Assembly: GCA_025061975.1 (NCBI GenBank)
Contig: JANXBB010000293.1
Coordinates: forward strand, 1-10,570
DNA from: Caldifarciminota bacterium
Lineage (GTDB): Bacteria > Hydrothermota > Tepidihabitantia > Tepidihabitantales > CAIPLT01
DNA length: 10,570 nucleotides
Reading direction: 5' to 3'
Positions 1-6,464 of the stretch are shown here, piece by piece. How positions within the stretch are numbered: position 1 is the stretch's first letter; each line of letters opens with the position of its first letter. A program made the position numbers and the translations under genes. Below the pieces are notes generated by a model. It did not search any database. It was not told the origin of the DNA and saw only the letters and a list, made by a program, of their open reading frames with translations.

Positions 1-1241
1 ACATTTTCCACACGCTTCGGATATTCAATCATGTCAACAAGTTTCCCAGAAACAATTAGCTGGCGCCCAATTCTCATTCCGATACCTCGAGCGCGATCTC
101 GGCTGTAGATTTCATTAGCAATAATATTGTTTCTAATTCTTGTCATCTCAAAATCACTTATCGAATCCGGACCTAAAGACATTAAATTTTCCAGTTCCTT
201 GTTAATAAGGATAATAATTGTATCAAGATATTCTATTTTCTTGGGCACAACAAAAATCTTAAAAACCCCGGCTTCTCGTTCCAGGTCATTCCAAACTCCA
301 ACCCGCAGCGCAAAATTTTTCTCTTCTACAAGTTTTTTATAAAGCCGTGCCGCTTTACCCCAACCTAATAGTCCTTCAAGAACTTCTAAGGCATAATATT
401 CATTATCCAAAGAGTCTGCAGTTCGATATCCTATAAGCACTGCTGGTAGGCTCACTTTTCGATAAAGCACTAAAGTTTGTTCTCCGACTTGAGGGGGCTC
501 GTAAAATTTGGGATGCTGTACCGGCCTTGATTTAATTTTAGCAAAATATCGGTTTATTTTTTTTAGGGCATCTTCAACTTCGACATTACCTGAAAGTACA
601 AGAATCGCATTTTGCGGTTGATAATACGTCTTATAGTGATTAATCAGATCATTTAGAGTAATGCGTCTAATATCATCCATCCATCCAATAACTGGATTAC
701 GATATGGATGGAATTTAAAAGTTAAAAGGTCAAACTGTTCCCACAAAATGTCATAGGGTTCGTTTTCACCAAGCCGCCGTTCCTCCATAACTACGTTTCT
801 CTCGCTTAAAAACTTTTCTTCGGTAATCAAAAGGTTCTCCATCCGCTCAGCTAAAAGCGCTAGTGCGGTCTCATAAAACTCTTGAGCTAAATCAATCCAG
901 TAACATACATATAAATTGGAAGTAAATGCGTTATCTTCACCTCCTAAAGAATCAATTATTTGAGCAATCGCTCGGGGTTTATAGTTTTTAGTGCCATCCA
1001 TGTGTTCTAGGAGATGTGAAAGACCTGATCTTCCCGGCGGATCATAAATTGAACCAACATTAAACCATAACTGCGAAGATACTGTTGGTGTTAAACTATC
1101 TTTATAAATCACAACTTTTAATCCGTTTTTAAGAGTTGCTTCATAAATCGGATGCGTAGGATACGGTTTGTTAAAATTTACTTTCGCTTCAGTAAGTGAA
1201 AAAATAACCAGTAAAAAACATAAAATCATCGTTTTTTTCAT
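1..1241 (-). CDS. Secreted M16-family (insulinase/pitrilysin-like) zinc peptidase, partial
   Basis: This is a predicted exported zinc metallopeptidase; the final C-terminal residues lie beyond base 1. My translation gives 413 codons without interruption, against roughly 420-480 for single-chain bacterial M16 proteins, so little is missing. Residues 1-19 form a signal peptide (MKKT, hydrophobic core, TEA before the likely cut). The inverted zinc motif HLLEH is at residues 76-80, within GLSHLLEHMDGT. The expected third zinc-ligand glutamate fits E154 in the ERNVVMEERR segment, 74 residues after the motif. The GGEDNAFTS segment (about 100-108) and YYQPQNAILVLSGN are typical of the first M16 domain. 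GYRTADSLDNEYYALEVL begins the second, non-catalytic half. The ATG at 1241 is preferred because a promoter ends 7 nt before it, which predicts a leaderless mRNA, and because it gives a clean signal peptide. The peptidase probably acts in the periplasm or outside the cell; its substrate is unknown. M16 genes often come in pairs, so a partner may follow outside the window. Confidence 0.93.
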   Translation of the reverse strand, partial: MKKTMILCFLLVIFSLTEAKVNFNKPYPTHPIYEATLKNGLKVVIYKDSLTPTVSSQLWFNVGSIYDPPGRSGLSHLLEHMDGTKNYKPRAIAQIIDSLGGEDNAFTSNLYVCYWIDLAQEFYETALALLAERMENLLITEEKFLSERNVVMEERRLGENEPYDILWEQFDLLTFKFHPYRNPVIGWMDDIRRITLNDLINHYKTYYQPQNAILVLSGNVEVEDALKKINRYFAKIKSRPVQHPKFYEPPQVGEQTLVLYRKVSLPAVLIGYRTADSLDNEYYALEVLEGLLGWGKAARLYKKLVEEKNFALRVGVWNDLEREAGVFKIFVVPKKIEYLDTIIILINKELENLMSLGPDSISDFEMTRIRNNIIANEIYSRDRARGIGMRIGRQLIVSGKLVDMIEYPKRVEN

Positions 1242-1248
1242 AACTAAT

Positions 1249-1277
1249 ATGATAAATTATTAATTAAATGTCGTCAA
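1249..1277 (-). promoter_or_regulatory. Promoter of the M16 peptidase gene
   Basis: On the minus strand TTGACG (1277-1272) is followed after 17 nt by TATCAT (1254-1249). Only 7 nt separate the -10 box from the ATG at 1241, so transcription should begin at or within a base or so of the start codon. No Shine-Dalgarno sequence is present. Confidence 0.7.
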
Positions 1278-1306
1278 GATAATCTTTACTAAACAAAAAA
1301 TTACTC

Positions 1307-1335
1307 TTGACAAAATGACGATTAAATTTTAGTAT
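1307..1335 (+). promoter_or_regulatory. Promoter of the secreted kelch-repeat protein gene
   Basis: A perfect TTGACA (1307-1312), a 17 nt spacer and TAGTAT (1330-1335, 4 of 6 consensus). The expected start is near 1342, which would leave a very short leader made almost entirely of the Shine-Dalgarno AAAGGAGGG at 1341-1349. A start a few bases upstream, or another promoter, may apply. It lies back to back with the M16 promoter; the two -35 boxes are 29 bp apart. Confidence 0.55.
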
Positions 1336-1353
1336 CCCTCAAAGGAGGGCATA

Positions 1354-3258
1354 ATGAAAATTATATTAAATCTCACTTTATTATCCTTTATAAGCTGGAG
1401 TTTAGTTTTAGGTGAACTGCTAGATGAGTCTTTTGATAGCGAGGATTTTCCACCTGAGGACTGGCAAGTTATCAACAAAGATGGCGGAACCAGTTGGATA
1501 AGAAGTATCAATAATACTCGGACTCCACCAGGTTGTGCAAGTTGTTTTTGGTCGGAATTTTATCTTACTAATGATGATTGGCTTGTGACGCCAAGATTAA
1601 CCGTTGCTCGAGAAGATACCTTAAAATTCTACTACCGAAGCTTTGACACTTCAGTACGTGAAAGTCTTGAAGTCCGACTTTCGTTTAAAGGACCTACGCC
1701 GAATAATTTTACGCGAGTTCTTTGGGCACGACGGTTTAGTAATACTGCATATCAATTAGCAAAAATTCCTTTAAGAGCTTATCAAGATTCTCTTGTTTAT
1801 ATTGCTTTTCGCTATTATGTCTCCTCCCCATTACAGCCCATTGGAGCAGGTATTTATCTTGATGACATTACTGGGCCTGAAATTTATTCAGTTCATGATG
1901 TTGGAGTAACTCAAATAATAACTCCAATTGGAGTAAGTATTGAAAGTATCATTTCGCCCCAAGCGAAAATTAAAAATTTTGGTTCTTTTAACGAAACAAT
2001 TCCTGTAGTTTTTAAGATTTTAGGTGCTGATTATGAACGATGCGAAACTACTTTTGTGCTTGCCGGTAATGATACAACAATGAGTTTCCCAAGCTGTACT
2101 TTACATCCCGGAGCATATTTAGCACAAGCATATACAGTTTTAACAGCGGACGAAAATTACCAAAATGATACGTGCCAAGTAAACTTTATCATTCGCACAA
2201 ACAATGTCTGGCAGCAAAAAGAAAACTTCCCTTTGATTGTAAAAACCACAGGTTCAAGTCTTTGTTATGACGAACACGGTTTTATTTATGGAATGCGTGC
2301 ATCAGACACTAATTTCTATGCGTATAATATCGCTCAAAATGAGTGGCAAAAGAAAAAGAGTCTGCCGATAAAGACCAAAAGTGGCTTCGGTCTAATTTAC
2401 GGTGCTGACGATACAATTTATGTGGTTACAAAAAATCAGAAAATAGTATATCGCTACTCAGTTGTATCTAATGAGTGGTATTTAGCTGAATCTTTGCCTG
2501 TTAAACCGAAAACACATAGTGCATTTTGCCGGCAGGGTGATTATATTTATGCACTGCTCGGCGATACTTTGTTTTACCGATATTCGCTTGAACACAATAC
2601 CTGGCAACAACTTAAAGCTTTACCGGTAAAAGCAAAAAACGGAACCTCAATTACTTCATCCGACGACGGCTATATTTATGCAATAACCGGCAACAAGAAA
2701 GCATTCCATCGCTACTCAATAAGTGCTAATAATTGGTCACTATTGGATTCAGCACCCTATCCAATTAAAAAAGGTGCTGGTCTTGCAAGTATTGGTAATA
2801 TCATTTATTGCTTACCTGGTGGCAAGATTAAAAAATTTTATAAATACGAACCAGGTAGCGGTTGGTATGAACTTGACTCTGTGCCGATTGTCATAAAAGG
2901 AGGCAATAGCATAACTCCTGCACAAGGCGACATTTATTGCCTTTTAGGAAGTTCAACAAATCTTTTCTTTAGATACATTCCCGAATCCGCGACTAAAAAA
3001 GCCTCAAGTGACCTAATTGGTTCTTTAACTTCAAATGTCTATACTATTATATATCCACAACTTTCGCAAACTCGCCAAAATAAATTTTCTTTGCCCCAAA
3101 CAATAATAATTTATAACGTTTTAGGAAAAACAATATTACAAACAACGCTTGAGAATAAAAATCAACTTTACGAACTCATAAAAAATCTTCCCAGGGGTGT
3201 TTTCTTTATTTCGGATAACGACAAAAATCACTTAAGAATAATTAAATCTCATTACTAA
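1354..3258 (+). CDS. Secreted modular protein: cleaved-adhesin, kelch-like propeller, T9SS-type C-terminal domain
   Basis: A 634-residue exported protein of unknown function. Residues 1-20 are a signal peptide. Residues about 22-175 look like a cleaved-adhesin (choice-of-anchor J) jelly roll, with the hallmark strings DDWLVTPRL (74-82) and IYLDDITGPEIY (167-178). Residues about 180-282 resemble a CARDB-like beta-sandwich beginning DVGVTQI. Residues about 285-545 hold six kelch-like blades of 42-45 residues, each starting at a tryptophan (W286, W331, W375, W417, W461, W504) followed by a x-L/F/A-P step and later an IY-alanine/cysteine core strand; together they could close a six-bladed propeller. 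The last 70 residues (IIYNVLGKTIL, then LPRGVFFIS) match the pattern of type IX secretion sorting domains. A strong AAAGGAGGG at 1341-1349 supports the ATG at 1354. Inference: it is exported across the outer membrane and either kept on the surface or released. It is divergent from the M16 peptidase, with no evidence of joint function. No strong terminator follows. Confidence 0.88.
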   Translation: MKIILNLTLLSFISWSLVLGELLDESFDSEDFPPEDWQVINKDGGTSWIRSINNTRTPPGCASCFWSEFYLTNDDWLVTPRLTVAREDTLKFYYRSFDTSVRESLEVRLSFKGPTPNNFTRVLWARRFSNTAYQLAKIPLRAYQDSLVYIAFRYYVSSPLQPIGAGIYLDDITGPEIYSVHDVGVTQIITPIGVSIESIISPQAKIKNFGSFNETIPVVFKILGADYERCETTFVLAGNDTTMSFPSCTLHPGAYLAQAYTVLTADENYQNDTCQVNFIIRTNNVWQQKENFPLIVKTTGSSLCYDEHGFIYGMRASDTNFYAYNIAQNEWQKKKSLPIKTKSGFGLIYGADDTIYVVTKNQKIVYRYSVVSNEWYLAESLPVKPKTHSAFCRQGDYIYALLGDTLFYRYSLEHNTWQQLKALPVKAKNGTSITSSDDGYIYAITGNKKAFHRYSISANNWSLLDSAPYPIKKGAGLASIGNIIYCLPGGKIKKFYKYEPGSGWYELDSVPIVIKGGNSITPAQGDIYCLLGSSTNLFFRYIPESATKKASSDLIGSLTSNVYTIIYPQLSQTRQNKFSLPQTIIIYNVLGKTILQTTLENKNQLYELIKNLPRGVFFISDNDKNHLRIIKSHY

Positions 3259-3366
3259 AATTTACTGATATAACTTGGTTTAAATTATCGTCAATAATGC
3301 GCACAAAGCAATGTATTATGTCATTTATTAGCATACGATTCATAAATCCTAACTTTTTAGCTAAAA

Positions 3367-3390
3367 CTTAGACGCTAAGATGCATTTTTT
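3367..3390 (+). terminator. Weak possible terminator of the kelch-protein gene
   Basis: CTTAG (3367-3371) can pair with CTAAG (3375-3379) over a 3 nt loop. A run of six T starts 5 nt after the stem (3385-3390). The stem is only 5 bp and lies about 110 bp beyond the stop codon, so this is a weak call. Confidence 0.25.
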
Positions 3391-3427
3391 GCAAAACTCC
3401 AATTTCATCTCAAAATATTTGCAAAAC
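3388..3427. repeat. Direct repeat TTTGCAAAAC, two copies at 30 bp period
   Basis: Identical 10-mers at 3388-3397 and 3418-3427. Each core TTTGCAAA is itself palindromic, so each copy could be a binding half-site for a dimeric DNA-binding protein. Two copies are too few for a CRISPR array. The function is unknown. Confidence 0.45.
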
Positions 3428-3438
3428 ATCACCTCTGA

Positions 3439-3474
3439 GGTATAGGGGACGGTATCGGTCTAGGTATTTTAGGC
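3439..3474. repeat. Three phased 12 bp units starting GGTAT in a G-rich island
   Basis: GGTAT occurs at 3439, 3451 and 3463, exactly 12 bp apart, in units GGTATAGGGGAC, GGTATCGGTCTA and GGTATTTTAGGC. The G-richness stands out against the AT-rich surroundings. Read in one frame the units give a glycine-rich string, but a stop codon lies directly upstream and no start is visible. It could be a degenerate repeat, the scar of a REP-like element, or a protein-binding array. Confidence 0.4.
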
Positions 3475-3580
3475 TTTTTGGGGAAAAATGTTATAATTAT
3501 TCATTATATTTATAGATGCAATAATTTGCTTTTATGGGGAAAATTTTGGTGTACAGTTTTTTATGTAATTAAATTCCCTA

Positions 3581-3608
3581 TTGACAGATTTTAGATTTTA
3601 TTTATATT
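3581..3608 (+). promoter_or_regulatory. Promoter of the HU gene
   Basis: A perfect TTGACA (3581-3586), a 16 nt spacer and TATATT (3603-3608, 5 of 6). The predicted start near 3615 gives a leader of about 65 nt carrying a strong ribosome binding site and a possible 11-codon reading frame. Confidence 0.65.
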
Positions 3609-3623
3609 TATAAGGTAACTGTT

Positions 3624-3659
3624 ATGAAGAATATTTGTTTTGATTTGGCTATTTCTTAA
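3624..3659 (+). CDS. Possible 11-residue leader peptide ahead of HU
   Basis: A minimal frame MKNICFDLAIS ending in TAA lies between the predicted HU transcript start and the HU ribosome binding site. AAGG (3612-3615) sits 8 nt before its ATG. The stop is 4 nt before the HU Shine-Dalgarno, so translation of the leader could influence HU initiation. Frames of this length are common by chance and no codon-usage evidence can be drawn from 11 codons. Confidence 0.2.
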   Translation: MKNICFDLAIS

Positions 3660-3663
3660 AAAG

Positions 3664-3674
3664 AAAGGAGGTGA
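3664..3674 (+). promoter_or_regulatory. Strong Shine-Dalgarno sequence of HU
   Basis: AAAGGAGGTGA is a near-complete complement of the standard 16S rRNA 3' end, placed 6 nt before the HU ATG. It shows that this organism uses classical Shine-Dalgarno initiation for some genes, in contrast to the leaderless-looking genes nearby. Confidence 0.85.
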
Positions 3675-3680
3675 AAAGCC

Positions 3681-3962
3681 ATGGCAAAGGTTACAAAACA
3701 GATGCTTATTAAGAAACTTGCCGAAGCCGGCAATGTGCCCAAGAAAGTTGCTGAGACGATGTTTAATACTCTTATCACCACGATAATGAACTCAGTAAAA
3801 AAAGGCGACAAAGTTGCGATTCCGGGATTTGGTACATTTATGATCCGAAAAACTAAAGCACGCACCGGTCGAAATCCAGCAACTGGTGAAACTATTCAGA
3901 TTCCCGCAAAAAAGAAAGCAGTTTTTCGTCCGGGCAAAGAATTTAAAGCGTTGGTTAAATAA
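3681..3962 (+). CDS. hup: DNA-binding protein HU
   Basis: A 93-residue histone-like protein of the HU/IHF family that binds and bends DNA as a dimer in the nucleoid. The length is the family norm (about 90-95). Residues 1-45 are the helical dimerisation part. GFGTFMIRKTKARTGRNP (49-66) is the family signature, with the DNA-intercalating proline at P66 on the beta-arm tip. The arm returns through ATGETIQIPAKK, and FRPGKEFKALVK closes the protein. HU rather than IHF is chosen on overall similarity, though the two cannot be firmly separated by eye. The start is fixed by the strong Shine-Dalgarno at 3664-3674. The gene stands alone, between its own promoter and its own hairpin terminator, which suits a highly expressed chromosomal protein. 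Confidence 0.96.
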   Translation: MAKVTKQMLIKKLAEAGNVPKKVAETMFNTLITTIMNSVKKGDKVAIPGFGTFMIRKTKARTGRNPATGETIQIPAKKKAVFRPGKEFKALVK

Positions 3963-3980
3963 TAATTCAACTTTTGTTTT

Positions 3981-4026
3981 AAAAGGACAGTTAAGTTTTA
4001 GACAGACTTGACTGTCCTTTTATTTT
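3981..4026 (+). terminator. Rho-independent terminator of the HU gene
   Basis: AAAAGGACAGTTAAG (3981-3995) pairs with CTTGACTGTCCTTTT (4007-4021): a 15 bp stem with one G-T wobble and an 11 nt loop, followed by a T-rich tract to about 4026. It begins 18 bp after the HU stop. The descending arm contains the -35 box of the mtnA promoter. Confidence 0.88.
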
Positions 4027-4035
4027 GTTTATATT
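4008..4035 (+). promoter_or_regulatory. mtnA promoter, embedded in the HU terminator
   Basis: TTGACT (4008-4013), a 16 nt spacer and TATATT (4030-4035). The -10 box ends 5 nt before the ATG at 4041, predicting a leaderless mRNA. The -35 box is part of the descending arm of the HU terminator hairpin. Confidence 0.65.
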
Positions 4036-4040
4036 AAACA

Positions 4041-5069
4041 ATGCCGCGCGCAATTAGATATCTTCAAGGTCAACTGTTAATTTTAGACCAATCAATTGAT
4101 GGGGGGTTGCCAAATAATCCTCGATATATAAGACTAAAAACTTACAAAGAAGTTATCAGAGCGATTAAAGAACTAAAAATACGCGGTGCTCCTTTAATTG
4201 GTGTTGCTGGTGCTTATGGGCTAGCAATTGCAGCATTATCTTTAAAGAAACCGACTGTGGAAAAATTAATAACAATCGCTCGAGAAATAAGCCGGGCACG
4301 CCCAACTGCGGTAAATCTTACATGGGCAATTAACCGCATGCTTAAGATTATTTGCGATTCTAAAGTACCTGCCTCCAAACTACCTCAGTTACTTCTCAAG
4401 GAAGCCCAGGACATCGAAGCTCAAGAAGAAAAAAAATCAATTTTGATCGGTGAAATTGGTGCCCCACTGCTAAAAGACAATTCCCGAGTTATCACAATTT
4501 GCAATACCGGTTGGCTTGCAAGTCCGGGCATTGGCACTGCATTAGGAGTTATTTATACCGCACATCGCCAAGGCAAAAAACTTCAAGTCTATGTATTAGA
4601 AACTCGCCCGCTGCTTCAAGGTGCTCGCCTAACCGCTTATGAACTAAAACAGGCTAAAATTCCTTATACGGTTATTACTGATAATATGATCGGTACGGTA
4701 ATGAATCAAATTGATTTAGCATTAGTTGGTGCTGATCGCATTGCCCGTAATGGTGACACTGCGAATAAAATTGGTACCTTGAGTTTAGCAATTGTTGCAC
4801 ACTATTATAAAGTGCCGTTCTTTGTTGTTGCCCCAACCTCAAGCATCGATTTAACCAAAAAAACCGGCAAAGAAATTCCTATTGAACATCGTGCACCTAC
4901 TGAGGTACGAATTCTTAACAATATTTATATTACGCCCAAGGATGCAGCGGTTTATAATCCCGCTTTTGATATCACACCTAATAGCTTAATCTCGGGAATA
5001 ATTACTGAAAAAGGTATTATCCGCCCCCCGTTTACTAAATCGCTTCTAAAAATTAAAGATGCCGACTAA
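4041..5069 (+). CDS. mtnA: S-methyl-5-thioribose-1-phosphate isomerase
   Basis: A 342-residue enzyme of the eIF2B-like isomerase family that converts 5-methylthioribose 1-phosphate to 5-methylthioribulose 1-phosphate in the cytosol, a step of methylthioadenosine salvage. The length is close to characterised MtnA (about 350). Visible motifs: IRGAPLIGVAGAYGLA (48-63) for phosphate binding, RPTAVNLTWAI (87-97), CNTG with catalytic C154, ETRPLLQGARLTAYEL (187-202), GADRIARNGDTANKIGTLSLA region with catalytic D232 (78 residues after C154, matching the C160/D240 pair of the Bacillus enzyme), and NPAFDITP (306-313). The C-N-T-G-W-L-A string has W where alanine is more usual. No Shine-Dalgarno is present; the promoter predicts leaderless translation from the ATG at 4041. 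Its last 11 nt overlap the next gene. No other salvage gene is in the window, so whether it serves methionine salvage or an aldolase-type shunt cannot be told. A related ribose-1,5-bisphosphate isomerase is possible but less likely. Confidence 0.92.
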   Translation: MPRAIRYLQGQLLILDQSIDGGLPNNPRYIRLKTYKEVIRAIKELKIRGAPLIGVAGAYGLAIAALSLKKPTVEKLITIAREISRARPTAVNLTWAINRMLKIICDSKVPASKLPQLLLKEAQDIEAQEEKKSILIGEIGAPLLKDNSRVITICNTGWLASPGIGTALGVIYTAHRQGKKLQVYVLETRPLLQGARLTAYELKQAKIPYTVITDNMIGTVMNQIDLALVGADRIARNGDTANKIGTLSLAIVAHYYKVPFFVVAPTSSIDLTKKTGKEIPIEHRAPTEVRILNNIYITPKDAAVYNPAFDITPNSLISGIITEKGIIRPPFTKSLLKIKDAD

Positions 5070-6444
5070 TTTGAAGTTAATTTTTGCTCTTTTTTTATTT
5101 ATAAAATTATCTTTAAGTGATACCTTACCCCCTTTGCCTTTAAAAGAATTAACTAATATCGAACTACGCTACTCGATGTTTAAGTCACCAATAATTTTGC
5201 GCGATAGTTTTCAAATTCAAGCTTATTTTACGCCTACAATTGCCTACCGAAAACTAAACTTAAAGTTTAATAAAATCCTCACAAAAACTGCACTATTAGC
5301 ATTAGATATTTATAACGAAAAAAACATTGATTTTAGTGATTTTCATTATACTGAAGCTGAATTAGGATTAGGAAAAAATACCAAAAATGCTTGGCATAAT
5401 TTTACACTCAAAACTAAAATCAATTCGCGATCTCCGATAGATCACGACTATAAAGCACTCTTTGGTAATTATCAACTCTATTGGTTTTTCAATAATAGTC
5501 TTTTAGAACTTAACAATCGTACTGATGCTTTAGCTTATAAAAGAGCTCATAAACATTATTTTCTTTTCAACACGCTACAATTAACAAATTATCTGCCTTG
5601 TGCTTTGGGAAATATTATAATTACCGGTGAGTTTTATTTTCGAAATTATAATTTTGATTGGTCAAAAAATTATTGGGACGTAGCATTTTCTTGGGCCGAT
5701 TTAATTCTTATCGGAGAGTATTTTTACCTAAACCCTAAAGTGTCTTATTATGTACCAACTGCTGAACCTTATTCAGCCTGGTTTACAAATAAAAACTTTG
5801 GGCCAGGTATTGAGGCTGGTTGGGCACAAAAAAATTTAAGGTGCATAATCAATATCAAAACCCAAATTTATTCTCATCCTCCATATGACTCAGTTCTGAA
5901 TATACTCTATCCCTACGAATTGGCTGCATCCCGATTAAAACCGTTAGTTAAAGAAATTTATTTAAAAACGCTCGTTAGTTATAAAAATGTAACATTTGTT
6001 GGTCAATACGAAAAGTACCGAACTTATTGGACATATAATTGTTTACCCAATTCAGTTGTTTTAACACTTGATGATACAACCTATCACACAGTGACTTTAG
6101 GTTGTGAAGTAAACTTTACGCACGGTTTTGTTAATAAAACAAACTTTTCTTGCGCACCGAAGACGTTTTATTTGTTTGCAGACTTTAAAGTTTCTGACAC
6201 CTTAGTTTTTAGCTCTCATCCCTTGAGGATTGTAAATTACTTTGAGTTCAGTGCTGCGCGCAAATGGATAAATCTAATTTTACCAAAGTATTTTCTTTGG
6301 TCGACTCAAATAAATTTTTCCTATAAGAAATTTGTTTTTACTGGCAAGGTAGAAAACGTTTTAGACAAAAAAATTTTTATCTTCCCTAATTACCAAAACC
6401 TCAAGGCAAGAAAATATTGGATTGGAATAAAATTGTTTATTTAG
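5059..6444 (+). CDS. Predicted outer-membrane beta-barrel protein (TonB-receptor-like C-terminus, no plug)
   Basis: A 461-residue exported protein I do not recognise as a named family. Residues 1-20 are a signal peptide with a LFLFIKLSLS core. The mature part is full of alternating, aromatic-rich segments (for example YQLYWFFNNSLLEL, NIIITGEFYFRNYNF, FVGQYEKYRTYW) as in transmembrane beta-strands. The end, FTGKVENVLDKKIF through YWIGIKLFI, follows the layout of the last two strands of TonB-dependent receptors (a v-x-N-v-l-D-k-k turn and a final amphipathic strand ending in aromatic/aliphatic residues), although the last residue is isoleucine rather than phenylalanine. No plug domain is evident and 461 residues is short for a receptor, so it may be a truncated family or a porin-like channel. 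Its ATG lies inside the mtnA end (11 nt overlap) with no Shine-Dalgarno, suggesting coupling to mtnA translation. Its gene end is 20 bp from the convergent lipoprotein gene. Confidence 0.7.
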   Translation: MPTNLKLIFALFLFIKLSLSDTLPPLPLKELTNIELRYSMFKSPIILRDSFQIQAYFTPTIAYRKLNLKFNKILTKTALLALDIYNEKNIDFSDFHYTEAELGLGKNTKNAWHNFTLKTKINSRSPIDHDYKALFGNYQLYWFFNNSLLELNNRTDALAYKRAHKHYFLFNTLQLTNYLPCALGNIIITGEFYFRNYNFDWSKNYWDVAFSWADLILIGEYFYLNPKVSYYVPTAEPYSAWFTNKNFGPGIEAGWAQKNLRCIINIKTQIYSHPPYDSVLNILYPYELAASRLKPLVKEIYLKTLVSYKNVTFVGQYEKYRTYWTYNCLPNSVVLTLDDTTYHTVTLGCEVNFTHGFVNKTNFSCAPKTFYLFADFKVSDTLVFSSHPLRIVNYFEFSAARKWINLILPKYFLWSTQINFSYKKFVFTGKVENVLDKKIFIFPNYQNLKARKYWIGIKLFI

Positions 6445-6464
6445 ACGCTAATTTTTCTTGGTTA

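Larger units (their letters stand above)
3259..3580. other. Long AT-rich intergenic stretch upstream of the HU promoter
   Basis: No convincing gene is present. What can be seen: a perfect 12 bp palindrome TTTTAGCTAAAA (3355-3366), a small hairpin followed by six T, two copies of TTTGCAAAAC 30 bp apart, a palindrome ACCTCTGAGGT (3431-3441), and a short G-rich island with a 12 bp periodicity (3439-3474). Short minus-strand frames of 22 residues (3429-3361) and 33 residues (3343-3242) exist. The first has a GAGGTG immediately before its ATG, but neither resembles a known protein. It may be a remnant of a mobile element or a non-coding regulatory region. Confidence 0.5.

Noticed and set aside
127..342. 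Plus-strand open frame of 71 residues
   Set aside because: It lies wholly inside the well-supported minus-strand M16 peptidase gene and encodes nothing recognisable.
3053..3061. DnaA-box-like TATCCACAA
   Set aside because: It is a single imperfect copy inside the kelch-protein coding sequence, with no cluster, so it does not indicate an origin.
3267..3294. Minus-strand promoter-like TTGACG-16-TATATC just after the kelch-protein stop
   Set aside because: The -10 match is weak (4 of 6) and only a 33-residue unrecognised frame overlaps it. It was not strong enough to list as a feature.
3388..3427. CRISPR-like repeats
   Set aside because: There are only two 10 bp copies, with no further units and no cas genes.
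3656..3865. Minus-strand open frame of 69 residues
   Set aside because: It is opposite the HU gene, whose family match and ribosome binding site are decisive.
6445..6464. Bidirectional terminator between the convergent barrel and lipoprotein genes
   Set aside because: The 20 bp gap contains a short T-run but no inverted repeat that I can pair.
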